Notes under the pieces: generated by a model | What the model saw: only the letters and a program-made list of their open reading frames with translations | The model's database searches: none | Told to the model about the DNA's origin: nothing | Source of the DNA: Methanohalophilus levihalophilus | GTDB lineage: Archaea > Halobacteriota > Methanosarcinia > Methanosarcinales > Methanosarcinaceae | Assembly (NCBI RefSeq): GCF_017874375.1 | Contig: NZ_JAGGLK010000002.1 | Coordinates: 186,001 to 250,000 of the forward strand | Direction of reading: 5' to 3' | DNA: 64,000 bases | Program-made: the position numbers and the translations under genes | Shown here: positions 27,420-36,320 of the stretch, in pieces | Position numbering within the stretch: the first letter of the stretch is position 1 | Layout of the letters: each line of letters begins with the position of its first letter

Positions 27420-28787
27420 ATGAAGAAAATGGTTTCCAGGAATCCGGCAACAGGGGAAATTAATGAGGAATTTGAACTTTATTCGGGGGAAAGGATTGAC
27501 CAGACATTAACAAGGGCAAGGTCCACTTTTCTTGAATGGAAAGATCTCGATATTTCAGAAAGGGCTCACCATCTCAAAATGGCAGCAGCACAGCTGAGAA
27601 AAGAGAAGGATGAACTGGGTCGCATCATAACAATTGAGATGGGAAAACCCATCAAGGAATCTGTTCCCGAAGTGGAAAAATGTGCCTGGGCTCTCGAATA
27701 TTTTGCAGAAAATGCAGAAGAGTTTCTTGCTCCTGAGGCTGTGGAAACGGATGCCATGGAATCCGGGGTTTCATTTGAGCCAAAGGGAGTAATTCTCAGT
27801 ATAATGCCTTGGAATTTCCCATTCTGGCAGGCTTTACGTTTTGGTGCACCGGCACTTGTCGGTGGTAACACGGTCATCCTAAAGCACGCAAGCTCAGTTC
27901 CAATGTGTGCTCTTGCAATTGAAAAAGTACTTCTGGATGCCGGGTTGCTGGAGGGTGTTTTCCAGACATTGCTCATTGACGGCAAAACCGCTTCGGAATT
28001 AATTGATAGGGATGAAATTGCAGCAGTTACTTTTACGGGGAGTCTCAACGCGGGAAGCAAGGTAGCAGAGGCTGCAGGGCGGAATATGAAAAAAGCTGTT
28101 CTTGAGTTGGGGGGCAGTGATCCATTCATAGTTCTTGATGATGCAAACGTTGAGATGGCAGCAGAGGTTGGAGTAAACAGCCGATTTTTGAATGGAGGTC
28201 AGAGTTGTATTGCAGCCAAACGGTTCATAGTCACCGAAGCAGTGGCAGATGAATTCCTGCGTGTTTTTGTAGAGTCTGCAAAGCAACTAAAAGTTGGGGA
28301 TCCGATGGACCCGCAAACAGATATTGGTCCTCTGGTAAATCCGGAACAGGTTGATCTCATTGACGCTCAGGTAAAGGATGCGGTTGACAAAGGTGCCGGA
28401 ACTTTGCTTGAAGGAGGCAGAATTGACAGTCCTGGTTCTTTTTACAAACCTGTTGTTCTCAGTAACGTTAACGAGAACATGCGTGTGCTGAAAGAAGAGA
28501 CCTTTGGACCTGTTGCACCTATTGTAATTGTAAAGGATGAGAATGAAGCCATTCGGGTTGCCGGCAGCACTGATTTCGGCTTGGGTGCAAGCATCTGGAC
28601 AGAGGATCGGGAACATGCAATGGAACTCGAAAAACACATTGAATCGGGTGTAGTGTCTGTTAATTCAATGGTTGCCTCGGATCCACGCCTGCCGTTTGGC
28701 GGAACCAAAAAGAGCGGCATCGGGCGTGAATTGTATAAATACGGACTTTATGAGTTCATGAATATTAAATCGATTAAGGTGTATTGA
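27420..28787 (+). CDS. NAD(P)-dependent aldehyde dehydrogenase, copy 2
   Basis: 455 aa paralogue of the preceding gene with all catalytic motifs kept: PWNFPFWQAL, VTFTGSLNAGSKV, AVLELGGSDPFIVLDDAN, LNGGQSCIAAKRF (nucleophile Cys) and KEETFGPVAPIV. The two copies differ throughout, so the duplication is old and their substrates may differ. One base separates its stop from the ATG of the thiamine-diphosphate enzyme, so the two are certainly co-transcribed. This links aldehyde oxidation with 2-oxoacid chemistry. Confidence 0.88.
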   Translation: MKKMVSRNPATGEINEEFELYSGERIDQTLTRARSTFLEWKDLDISERAHHLKMAAAQLRKEKDELGRIITIEMGKPIKESVPEVEKCAWALEYFAENAEEFLAPEAVETDAMESGVSFEPKGVILSIMPWNFPFWQALRFGAPALVGGNTVILKHASSVPMCALAIEKVLLDAGLLEGVFQTLLIDGKTASELIDRDEIAAVTFTGSLNAGSKVAEAAGRNMKKAVLELGGSDPFIVLDDANVEMAAEVGVNSRFLNGGQSCIAAKRFIVTEAVADEFLRVFVESAKQLKVGDPMDPQTDIGPLVNPEQVDLIDAQVKDAVDKGAGTLLEGGRIDSPGSFYKPVVLSNVNENMRVLKEETFGPVAPIVIVKDENEAIRVAGSTDFGLGASIWTEDREHAMELEKHIESGVVSVNSMVASDPRLPFGGTKKSGIGRELYKYGLYEFMNIKSIKVY

Positions 28788-28788
28788 T

Positions 28789-30423
28789 ATGAAAGGAAGC
28801 GACCTGTTTATCAGGTGCCTGGAAAACGAAGGCGTAGAATATATTTTCGGAATTCCGGGAGAGGAAACCCTTGATTTTATGGATTCCCTATCCAGATCGG
28901 ATATCGAATTTGTTGTGGTAAGGCACGAACAGTCTGCAGCATTCATGGCGGATGCATACGGGCGTTTGACAGGGAGGCCCGGTGTATGTCTTTCAACTCT
29001 GGGTCCGGGTGCTACCAATCTGATGACAGGTGTAGCGGATGCCCATCTTGACAGGGCACCTCTTGTAGCAATAACCGGACAGGGTTCCCTTGACAGGGCG
29101 TACAAGGAATCGCACCAGTTTCTGAATGTTGCAGGAATGTTCAGCAAGATAACCTCATGGAATGCAACTGTCACCGCTGCTCATCAGATTCCCGAGTTGG
29201 TGGGGAAGGCTTTTGATATAGCAACAGATATGCCAGGGGCCACGCATATTGAATTGCCTGAAGATGTTGGTGAGCAGGAAACCAATGCAATCCCTCTTGA
29301 GAAAAAATCGTATTCACATACCTGTAATTTTGAAGAAAGGGAACTGCATAAGGCGCTTGAATTGATCTCAGAAGCTTCAAAACCCTTAATCGTAGCCGGA
29401 AACGGTGTAATTCGTGAAAATGCTTCGGCTGAACTGGAAAAATTCGTAGAAGCATCAAACATGGGCGTTGTGACCACTTTCATGGGAAAGGGTGCAATCA
29501 GTGCAGACAATGAACACTTCATTGGTACCATGGGAATGTCCGAGAAAGACTACATTATGTGCGGACTGGACGCAGCAGATGTGGTTATTACCATAGGTTT
29601 TGATTCTGTTGAATACAGTCCGGATCACTGGAACATGGGTGGTGCCAAAAAAATAATTCATGTTCACAATCGTCACCCTGCGATGGAGTCAAGTTATGTC
29701 CCGGATTGCGCGCTTATCGGTTCTCTCAAAACAACTCTTGAAGCGCTGTTTCATGCAATTCCTGCTCAGGAATTCCCCAAACATTACCACAACATCAAGA
29801 TTTCCATGGAAAATGGATTACTCAATTACAAGGATGATCCGTCCTTTCCGGTGAAGCCACAGCGTATTCTCTGGGAGGTTCGACAAATCCTGGACAGGGA
29901 TGATATTCTCGTTAGTGATGTAGGTGCTCACAAATTATGGGTTGGGAGATTATATCCTGCCCTCGCACCCAAGACGGTATTGATGTCAAACGGACTGGCT
30001 TCCATGGGATTTGCCCTTCCCGCAGCAATAGCTTCCTGTCTTGTGCATCCGGAAAAGAAAGTCATGGCAGTTGCAGGGGATGCAGGGTTCCTTATGAACC
30101 TTCAGGATCTGGAAACCGCTGTCCGGCTGGATTGCAATCTTGTTATTGTTATCTTTGATGATTCATCCTACGGGCTTATCGAGTGGGATAGTAACCGAGA
30201 ATTTGGCTCCTCTTTCGGAACGTCTTTTAAAAATCCTGATTTTGTAGGTCTTGCAAACAGTTTTGGTGCAAAAGGCATACGTGTGAGCAATGCTAACGAA
30301 TTGGGCGATATACTTCAAAACGCATTTGAAGAGGGTGGTGTCTGGATAGTAGACGTTCCTGTGGATTATTCCGAAAACTTAAAACTCACAGAAATACTGG
30401 AAGGGAAGTACTGCGATATTTAA
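28789..30423 (+). CDS. Thiamine-diphosphate enzyme, acetolactate synthase-like
   Basis: 544 aa. It has the activating Glu region IFGIPGEETLDFMDSL and RHEQSAAFMADAYGRLTG, the central domain KPLIVAGNGVIRENA, and the TPP motif GDAGFLMNLQDLETAV (GDG-type, about residues 430-445). This matches the catabolic acetolactate synthase/2-oxoacid decarboxylase group. No regulatory small subunit follows. Coupling to an aldehyde dehydrogenase suggests a decarboxylation or carboligation that produces or consumes an aldehyde rather than branched-chain synthesis (inference). Its 3' end overlaps the convergent DUF427 gene by 4 nt. Confidence 0.82.
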   Translation: MKGSDLFIRCLENEGVEYIFGIPGEETLDFMDSLSRSDIEFVVVRHEQSAAFMADAYGRLTGRPGVCLSTLGPGATNLMTGVADAHLDRAPLVAITGQGSLDRAYKESHQFLNVAGMFSKITSWNATVTAAHQIPELVGKAFDIATDMPGATHIELPEDVGEQETNAIPLEKKSYSHTCNFEERELHKALELISEASKPLIVAGNGVIRENASAELEKFVEASNMGVVTTFMGKGAISADNEHFIGTMGMSEKDYIMCGLDAADVVITIGFDSVEYSPDHWNMGGAKKIIHVHNRHPAMESSYVPDCALIGSLKTTLEALFHAIPAQEFPKHYHNIKISMENGLLNYKDDPSFPVKPQRILWEVRQILDRDDILVSDVGAHKLWVGRLYPALAPKTVLMSNGLASMGFALPAAIASCLVHPEKKVMAVAGDAGFLMNLQDLETAVRLDCNLVIVIFDDSSYGLIEWDSNREFGSSFGTSFKNPDFVGLANSFGAKGIRVSNANELGDILQNAFEEGGVWIVDVPVDYSENLKLTEILEGKYCDI

Positions 30424-30704
30424 TCTGTTACTTCCACACCTTTCCAGAACGCCACATGATCTTTAATTTCTGCAGCTGCAGGACTTGGTTCCGGATAATA
30501 CCATCCCCCATCTTTCAGGGTTTCGCCGTTCACCGTTATGTCGTAGTAGTGTGCAAGTCCTTTCCATGGGCAACGGCTGGTAGTTTCGCTTTTTGAAAAG
30601 TATTCCATTTTAACTGAATCGGGAGGAAAATAGTGGTTACCTTCAACCATAATAGTCTCATCACTCTCTGCAATTACAACTCCATTCCACTTTGCTACGG
30701 CCAT
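30420..30704 (-). CDS. DUF427 domain protein
   Basis: 94 aa, the usual length. It shows the family pattern AKWNGVVIAESDETIMVEG, HYFPPDSV, TSRCPWKGLAHYYDI, GGWYYPEPSPAAAEIKDHVAFW. DUF427 proteins are small beta-barrels of unknown activity. The gene has its own start region facing the Trm5-like gene. Confidence 0.9.
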   Translation of the reverse strand: MAVAKWNGVVIAESDETIMVEGNHYFPPDSVKMEYFSKSETTSRCPWKGLAHYYDITVNGETLKDGGWYYPEPSPAAAEIKDHVAFWKGVEVTD

Positions 30705-30790
30705 TCAAATACACTCCTGTACAATATTTGGAAGGATTGAATTAAATACTTAGCTGTTCTGACATATCTTGCATCCTAACAGGTGGCAAT

Positions 30791-31600
30791 ATGCGTGACA
30801 GAGGTTTAAGAAGTACGCTGGAGAATGCTATTCCACCCCATTTGCTTCAGGATGTTCCGAACCGTTTTGATTTTGTGGGGGATATTGCAATTGCTTCCAT
30901 TCCTCAATCACTTAATGACTATCGCTTCCTGATTGCAAAGGCCATTGCAGGAAGAAGGGGTAACATCAGGACAGTTCTCAACAAAACAAGTCTGGTACAG
31001 GGTGATCATCGGGTTTCGGATTTTGAAATTATTTTAGGCGAAAGTACGGTAACAACTCACGGGGAATACAAACATCGCTACAAAATGGATGTTTCCGAAG
31101 TTTTTTTCAATAGCAGGCTAGGGTTTGAAAGACAAAGGGTGATATCACAGGTAAAGGAAGGGGAAACCATTCTTGTCCCTTTTTGCGGGGTTGGGCCCTT
31201 TGTAATTCCCGCAGCATCAAAGGGTGCGAATGTTCTTGGGATTGAAAAAAACCCTGCTGCATGTAAATGGCTTTCCGAGAATATCCGGCTAAACAATGTG
31301 CTTTCAAATGCGGATGCTGTTTGCGCTGATGTCTCAGATATACCAAATATAGTGAACACTAAATTTGACAGGATTATTGTCCCTACTCCTTATGGGATGG
31401 ATTTTTTCTTTGAAATCCTTTCTCCCCTGCTTAAGAAAGAAGGCTATCTTCATTTTTATACTTTCAAGGTTGCTGAGGAAATAGACTCCACTAAAATGGA
31501 TTTTATCGGGCAGGGATATGAAGTACTGTGTGTCAGAAGGTGCGGGAATGTGGCTGCAGGTGTCAGTCGATGGGCTTTTGATCTCCAAAAACACATATAA
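30791..31600 (+). CDS. Trm5/TYW2-like class I methyltransferase
   Basis: 269 aa. It has the Trm5-type N-terminal part (RFDFVGDIAIASIP, GDHRVSDFEIILGES, HRYKMDVSEVFFNSRLGFER) and SAM motif PFCGVGPFVIPAASKGANV followed by GIEKNPAACKWLSENI. The usual catalytic NLP/NPPY segment reads VPTPYG, a departure from true tRNA m1G37 methyltransferases. It is therefore a Trm5/TYW2 relative, possibly acting on tRNA position 37 or its wybutosine derivative; the exact reaction is open. It is followed by another tRNA-related gene, dtdA. Confidence 0.75.
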   Translation: MRDRGLRSTLENAIPPHLLQDVPNRFDFVGDIAIASIPQSLNDYRFLIAKAIAGRRGNIRTVLNKTSLVQGDHRVSDFEIILGESTVTTHGEYKHRYKMDVSEVFFNSRLGFERQRVISQVKEGETILVPFCGVGPFVIPAASKGANVLGIEKNPAACKWLSENIRLNNVLSNADAVCADVSDIPNIVNTKFDRIIVPTPYGMDFFFEILSPLLKKEGYLHFYTFKVAEEIDSTKMDFIGQGYEVLCVRRCGNVAAGVSRWAFDLQKHI

Positions 31601-31656
31601 TGTAAGACCTTAAGTCTAAGCTGAAAAACCGAACAAAAATACGTGGTTTGTTTCCC

Positions 31657-33075
31657 ATGGGTAGTAATTTTGAAAATGCAGCTCCTAAAAGCACAATTGT
31701 TTGTTCGCAAGTGGATGCTGCGAGCCAGAACATCAAAAACCACTTGTTGAAACTTGATTCCTGGTCTAAATTGGAGATTGAATGTCCTGGATTTGAAGAT
31801 CTGGCAGATGTTTATGAATCTGGTAAGTTCAGGCTTGTGGAAGTAGCAAAACATCACGTTTTTCAGGATGGGATTGATAGGAATCTGGAAGCCTGCGGTC
31901 TTCCTGCTAAAAATATCCTGTTTGCTTCCAAGCATAAAAGTGATGATGGAAGGCGATTACTGACTGCACATTTCACAGGAAATCCATCTGATGCAAAATA
32001 TGGTGGAAAGGATGGAGAATTGGCTGTTGCATATACATCCGCTATCAAACCTATTATATCTGAATTGGCAAAATATTCGGAAAACCTTGGTTATCAGGTC
32101 TCGATGGAATCCACTCACCACGGGCCGACGGATCTGAACGTTCCCTCAATTTATGTCGAAATTGGGAGCGGTCCTGAGCAATGGGATGATCCGGATGCCG
32201 GTGAGGCAGTTGCTAAAGCTATTTTATCATTTACTCCTCAAGACATGCCTGTAGCATTGGGATTTGGAGGAGGACACTATGCTGTCAGGCAATCAGAAAT
32301 CCTTATGAACAACAGTGTGGCATTCGGGCATAACTTCCCGTCATACCATCTTGAAAACCTGAGTGAATCCCTGTTTCTTCAGGCAATAGAAAAGTCCGGT
32401 GCTGATTTTGTTTATATGGATCGCAAATCCATGTCAGTTGCTGAAAAATCGAAAATAGAAGAGTTGTCGAAGAAAAACGGATTCCTGATGTTGCGTGAAA
32501 GTGATATTAATGGACTGGAGGGTGTTTCATGGGACTTTTTCAGAGAAGTTTTTGAAGGAGTTGAGAAGGTTGAATCTGGTTCATCTCCACATATTTCTAC
32601 ACATCTGAGGAATATGCTTGATAAGAATTTAATTTCCGATTTTGGAAGTTTTGATACGATAATGATTGACCCTCGACTCATACACCTTACCTGGAAAAAT
32701 GATTCTGACACCTTCATTGAATGGCTTGACAATCTTCCTCTGGTATGGCTTGAAAAGGATAATGGAACTCTTTCAGGTTTCTTTTTTGTCTGGAAATCTG
32801 ATGCAGGAGTTTTATTGGACGAAATAGTAAATGAATGCATTAAAATACTAAAAGAACATTATGAAATTGAGTATATTCCAGGCAAATCCATGCTCTATCT
32901 ATCCGAAAAAAGGTTTAATCCTTACCTTGCAGAGGAGCTTGGAATTCCCAAAGGTCCTTTATATGGGAAACTTTCAAAGGGAATTCCAGTTGAGGTGGAT
33001 GGGAATATTGTCGGCCCGGAAATGGTTCATGAAAAAGTAACAAAAGAACTCTTGCTTGACAGCAGAGTCATCTAA
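31657..33075 (+). CDS. dtdA: D-aminoacyl-tRNA deacylase (archaeal/GEK1 type)
   Basis: 472 aa. DtdA hydrolyses D-aminoacyl-tRNA and needs zinc. Visible are VDAASQNIKNHL near the N terminus, STHHGPTDLNVPSIYVEIGS, ALGFGGGHYAVRQ, VAFGHNFPSYHL, and the C-terminal LGIPKGPLYGKLSKG with PVEVDGNIVGPEMV. It carries the long C-terminal extension found in several euryarchaea. TTG 31648 is open in frame, but ATG 31657 starts nearer the conserved region. Confidence 0.9.
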   Translation: MGSNFENAAPKSTIVCSQVDAASQNIKNHLLKLDSWSKLEIECPGFEDLADVYESGKFRLVEVAKHHVFQDGIDRNLEACGLPAKNILFASKHKSDDGRRLLTAHFTGNPSDAKYGGKDGELAVAYTSAIKPIISELAKYSENLGYQVSMESTHHGPTDLNVPSIYVEIGSGPEQWDDPDAGEAVAKAILSFTPQDMPVALGFGGGHYAVRQSEILMNNSVAFGHNFPSYHLENLSESLFLQAIEKSGADFVYMDRKSMSVAEKSKIEELSKKNGFLMLRESDINGLEGVSWDFFREVFEGVEKVESGSSPHISTHLRNMLDKNLISDFGSFDTIMIDPRLIHLTWKNDSDTFIEWLDNLPLVWLEKDNGTLSGFFFVWKSDAGVLLDEIVNECIKILKEHYEIEYIPGKSMLYLSEKRFNPYLAEELGIPKGPLYGKLSKGIPVEVDGNIVGPEMVHEKVTKELLLDSRVI

Positions 33076-33113
33076 TCTCATGATTATCTTTTGGTCGTGG
33101 AGGAAAATACATT

Positions 33114-34217
33114 ATGAAATCCATAGTTGAAGAGGCTTTAGCGCGATCGGCAGAAGAGAGGCGTGTCCATACAGCAACACCTGAGCAGGTGGATGTGAAT
33201 GCAGAGATTGAGGCTGTGTTGCGGGAAATGCACACGAACATAAAGGTAATTGGATGCGGTGGCGGCGGCTCTAACAGCGTTCAGCGTATGGCTGATGAAG
33301 GTATCAAGGGCGCAGAGCTGGTTGCCATAAACACCGATGCGCAACATCTTCTCAATGTAAACTCCGATAAGAAAGTCCTTATCGGTAAGAAGAAGACACG
33401 TGGATTGGGTGCGGGCAGTCTCCCTCAGATTGGCGAAGATGCAGCTCTGGAGAACATTGATGAACTCAGTGCAATAGTAGAAGGCACTGATATGATTTTT
33501 ATTACGGCAGGTCTTGGTGGAGGGACCGGTACAGGCTCCGCTCCGGTTGTTGCAGAAGCTTCCCGTGATGCAGGCGCTTTGACCATTGCTGTTGTAACTC
33601 TTCCTTTTGCAGTGGAAGGTGAAGTAAGAAGAACAAATGCAGAAGCAGGATTGGAAAGACTCAGGGACGTAGCAGACACTGTTATTGTTGTTCCAAACGA
33701 CAAACTCCTTGAAGTTGTACCACGTCTTCCTCTTCAGGCAGCATTCAAGGTTTCCGACGAAGTTCTTATGCGCGCCGTTAAAGGCATCACTGAACTGATT
33801 ACCAAGCCGGGTCTTGTTAACCTTGACTTTGCCGATGTTCGCACTGTAATGCAGAACGGTGGCGTTGCAATGATCGGTCTGGGTGAAGCAGACGGCGAAA
33901 GCAAGGCAGTTGAATCTGTGCAGAAAGCACTTCGCAGCCCTCTTCTCGATGTGGACATCTCCGGTGCAACATCTGCCCTGGTAAATGTAGTGGGTGGACA
34001 GGACATGACCATTGCGGAAGCGGAAAGTGTTGTACAGGAAGTCTACAGTCGCATTGATCCAGGTGCAAGACTCATTTGGGGTGCTCAGGTAGATCCTGAT
34101 CTGGAACACAGTGTACGCACCATGATTGTTGTAACAGGTGTGAAATCACCTCAGATTTACGGTCACGGAAGTGCCAAAAACGTAACTCGAAGATATGGAA
34201 TTGATTTTGTAAGATGA
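33114..34217 (+). CDS. ftsZ: Cell division GTPase FtsZ
   Basis: 367 aa. Tubulin-like GTPase forming the cytokinetic ring. It has [16 protein letters not shown], the GTP signature [38 protein letters not shown], and the T7-loop region [17 protein letters not shown]. The N-terminal extension of about 38 residues is typical of archaeal FtsZ1. A strong hairpin terminator follows, which separates it from secE. Confidence 0.97.
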   Translation: MKSIVEEALARSAEERRVHTATPEQVDVNAEIEAVLREMHTNIKVIGCGGGGSNSVQRMADEGIKGAELVAINTDAQHLLNVNSDKKVLIGKKKTRGLGAGSLPQIGEDAALENIDELSAIVEGTDMIFITAGLGGGTGTGSAPVVAEASRDAGALTIAVVTLPFAVEGEVRRTNAEAGLERLRDVADTVIVVPNDKLLEVVPRLPLQAAFKVSDEVLMRAVKGITELITKPGLVNLDFADVRTVMQNGGVAMIGLGEADGESKAVESVQKALRSPLLDVDISGATSALVNVVGGQDMTIAEAESVVQEVYSRIDPGARLIWGAQVDPDLEHSVRTMIVVTGVKSPQIYGHGSAKNVTRRYGIDFVR

Positions 34218-34240
34218 GAAGAGCCCACGACCCTCTTCTC
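34216..34240 (+). terminator. Terminator after ftsZ
   Basis: GAGAAGAG (34216-34223) pairs with CTCTTCTC (34233-34240), followed by a pyrimidine-rich run. Confidence 0.6.
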
Positions 34241-34359
34241 TTCTTCTAAGCTATTTCGTGTGGGTGGAAAAGTTTTTTAATCTTTAAGTTGTTTGAAGGG
34301 CGCTATAGTTTTATATCATAATTGAACTGTAAGTATCCCCGTATCACAATATACCGGTT

Positions 34360-34578
34360 GTGAATATTTTGGCAGGAAATATACTTGAATCAGCAAAAGG
34401 AAATGGCAGCATCAGCCAGACTCTCAAATCCTACTTCAGGGTTCTCAAGCTGTCCCGGAAACCTACCCGGGAAGAGTTCTTGATGATCTCAAAAGTAGCA
34501 GGTGCAGGAATCCTCATTATCGGGTTCGTTGGGTTTGTAGTGTACGTGCTGTTAACTGAATTACCTAAATGGGTGTAA
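34360..34578 (+). CDS. secE: Preprotein translocase subunit SecE (Sec61 gamma)
   Basis: 72 aa, small single-span protein. It has the amphipathic FRVLKLSRKPTREEFLMISK followed by one transmembrane helix (about residues 47-67). It stabilises SecY. Position immediately before spt5 and rpl11 is the conserved archaeal order. GTG 34360 and TTG 34369 are both possible starts. Confidence 0.9.
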   Translation: MNILAGNILESAKGNGSISQTLKSYFRVLKLSRKPTREEFLMISKVAGAGILIIGFVGFVVYVLLTELPKWV

Positions 34579-34581
34579 GTC

Positions 34582-35046
34582 ATGAGTGACGATGCCGCTA
34601 TATTTGTAGTAAAGACTACTGCAAATCAGGAACGTTCAGTTGCAGGCATGCTGGCACAGACCGCACGCAAGGAAAACCTTGATCTCCGTGCAATTCTGGC
34701 CCCGGATGAGCTGAAAGGCTATGTGCTTGTAGAAGCTCCTGATTCCGGAGTTGTGGAATTGGCAATTCAGACCGTTCCACATGCAAGAGCAGTTGTAAAG
34801 GGACAATCCAGTCTGGCGGAAATCATGCATTTCCTGACTCCAAAACCAACTGTCACCGGTATAACGGAAGGTGCAATTATCGAAGTTACTTCCGGTCCGT
34901 TCAAGGGAGAAAAAGCCCGTGTTAAGCGTGTGGATGAAGGGCATGAGGAAATCACAGTCGAGCTGTTTGATGCAGTGGTTCCAATTCCCATTACAATTCG
35001 CGGAGATACGGTAAGAATTCTCAGGAAAGAGGAAGAAGATTCCTGA
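34582..35046 (+). CDS. spt5: Transcription elongation factor Spt5 (NusG-like)
   Basis: 154 aa. An NGN domain (IFVVKTTANQERSVAGML, GYVLVEAPDSGVVELAI) is followed by a KOW domain (IEVTSGPFKGEKARVKRVD, about residues 95-115). It clamps RNA polymerase with Spt4 for processivity. Only 3 nt separate it from secE, and rpl11 follows after 35 nt. Confidence 0.95.
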   Translation: MSDDAAIFVVKTTANQERSVAGMLAQTARKENLDLRAILAPDELKGYVLVEAPDSGVVELAIQTVPHARAVVKGQSSLAEIMHFLTPKPTVTGITEGAIIEVTSGPFKGEKARVKRVDEGHEEITVELFDAVVPIPITIRGDTVRILRKEEEDS

Positions 35047-35081
35047 TTTTAAATTTATCAAACTAAAAAGGTGATTATTCA

Positions 35082-35567
35082 ATGTCAAGCGTTGTTGAAG
35101 CCCTGGTTCCAGGCGGAAAAGCAAATCCAGGACCACCACTTGGTCCAGCTTTAGGTCCGCTAGGTGTTAACATCAAAGATGTTGTTGATGCTATCAATGA
35201 GAAGACAAAAGATTACAATGGAATGCAGGTTCCTGTAAAAGTAATCGTAGATGACGATAAGAATGTAGAGATCGAGGTTGGTACTCCACCAACAGCTGCA
35301 TTGATCAAGCAGGAAATTGGTATTGAAAAAGGCTCAGGTGAGCCACATGTCAACATTGTTGGTGACATCACAATTCCACAAGTTGCAAAGATCGCCCGCA
35401 TGAAAAAGGACGACCTGTTGTCCTACGATCTTAAGGCCGCAGTCAAGGAAGTAATTGGTACCTGTGTACCAATGGGTGTTACCGCTGAAGGTATGAAACC
35501 TCAGGAATGCCAGAAAGCCATTGATGAAGGCAAATTTGATGATGCATTGGCAGCTGAATCCTGGTGA
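35082..35567 (+). CDS. rpl11: Ribosomal protein uL11
   Basis: 161 aa. It begins [20 protein letters not shown], the universal L11 signature, with [13 protein letters not shown] and the C-terminal [15 protein letters not shown]. It binds 23S rRNA at the GTPase centre. It is the last gene of secE-spt5-rpl11; the next ribosomal operon has its own promoter and leader. Confidence 0.97.
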   Translation: MSSVVEALVPGGKANPGPPLGPALGPLGVNIKDVVDAINEKTKDYNGMQVPVKVIVDDDKNVEIEVGTPPTAALIKQEIGIEKGSGEPHVNIVGDITIPQVAKIARMKKDDLLSYDLKAAVKEVIGTCVPMGVTAEGMKPQECQKAIDEGKFDDALAAESW

Positions 35568-35603
35568 TTCACTGCCCCTTAACCGATAGCTTTAAAATAA
35601 ATA

Positions 35604-35620
35604 GCTCTCTATTTGAGAGC
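35604..35620 (+). promoter_or_regulatory. Hairpin between rpl11 and rpl1
   Basis: GCTCTC, loop TATTT, GAGAGC: a perfect six-base stem just downstream of an AT-rich TTTAAAATAAATA tract (35591-35603) that may be the promoter of the L1 operon. It could terminate rpl11 or belong to the rpl1 leader. Confidence 0.4.
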
Positions 35621-35634
35621 CCTTACAGTATGAT

Positions 35635-35668
35635 CCGTAGGAGACCTTTGAGGTCTATCGAACTACGG
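35635..35668 (+). promoter_or_regulatory. Putative L1-binding hairpin in the rpl1 leader
   Basis: Outer stem CCGTAG/CTACGG and inner stem AGACCT/AGGTCT are separated by an asymmetric internal loop (G against ATCGAA). The Shine-Dalgarno GGGAGGT (35667-35673) overlaps the base of the stem. Archaeal L1 is known to repress its own operon by binding an mRNA mimic of its 23S rRNA site, and this architecture fits. Confidence 0.6.
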
Positions 35669-35678
35669 GAGGTACAGA

Positions 35679-36320
35679 ATGGTAGAAGAAACTATACTGG
35701 ACGCCGTAAATAAGTTATTTGAGGAGTCCCCGCAGCGCAAGTTCCCTGAAAGTGTTGACCTTGCAATTAACTTAAAAAATATCGATCTGAGCCAGCCTAA
35801 AAACCGTGTGGATGAAGAAATTATGCTTCCCAACGGTCGTGGCAGGGATATCAAGATCGGTGTTTTCGCAAAAGGTGAGGTTGGGCTTCAGGCCAAAGAG
35901 GCTGGCTGTGAATACGTTTTCTCCGAAGAAGATCTTGAAGAGCTTGGAGAAGACAAAGCCAAGGCAAGAGCAATTGCCAATGAATGCGACTTCTTTATTG
36001 CAGAAGTGCAGTACATGCCTTTGATTGGTAAGAGCCTGGGTGTTGTGTTGGGTCCAAGAGGAAAAATGCCAATTCCTCTCCCCCCTGGTAAGGACGTAGT
36101 AGAACTTATCAATTCCTCAAGAAACTCAATTCGTATCCGTTCCAAGGATAAGATGACCTTCCACGTGGCAGTTGGAAGGAGGGACATGGATGCGGAAAAA
36201 GTCGCAGAGAACATTGAAACAGTTGTAAGTAGGGTTGAACATTCTCTTGAAAAGGGTATACATAACCTCAAGTCAGTTTATGTTACAACCACTATGGGCA
36301 AATCCGTGAGGGTGGCATGA
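35679..36320 (+). CDS. rpl1: Ribosomal protein uL1
   Basis: 213 aa. Forms the L1 stalk and is usually the autogenous repressor of the operon. It has NLKNIDLSQPKNRVDEEIML, the conserved LGVVLGPRGKMPIPLPPGKD, and the C-terminal LKSVYVTTTMGKSVRVA. The ATG follows GGGAGGT at the base of a leader hairpin. The stop overlaps the P0 start by 4 nt. Confidence 0.97.
   Translation: MVEETILDAVNKLFEESPQRKFPESVDLAINLKNIDLSQPKNRVDEEIMLPNGRGRDIKIGVFAKGEVGLQAKEAGCEYVFSEEDLEELGEDKAKARAIANECDFFIAEVQYMPLIGKSLGVVLGPRGKMPIPLPPGKDVVELINSSRNSIRIRSKDKMTFHVAVGRRDMDAEKVAENIETVVSRVEHSLEKGIHNLKSVYVTTTMGKSVRVA

Noticed and set aside
27566-28129. Long minus-strand ORFs across the aldehyde dehydrogenase genes
   Set aside because: Shadow frames of strongly coding plus-strand genes, without start signals or domains.
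33138-34109. 323-codon minus-strand ORF
   Set aside because: It lies wholly antisense to ftsZ; Cys/Asn-rich composition is typical of a shadow frame of a biased gene.
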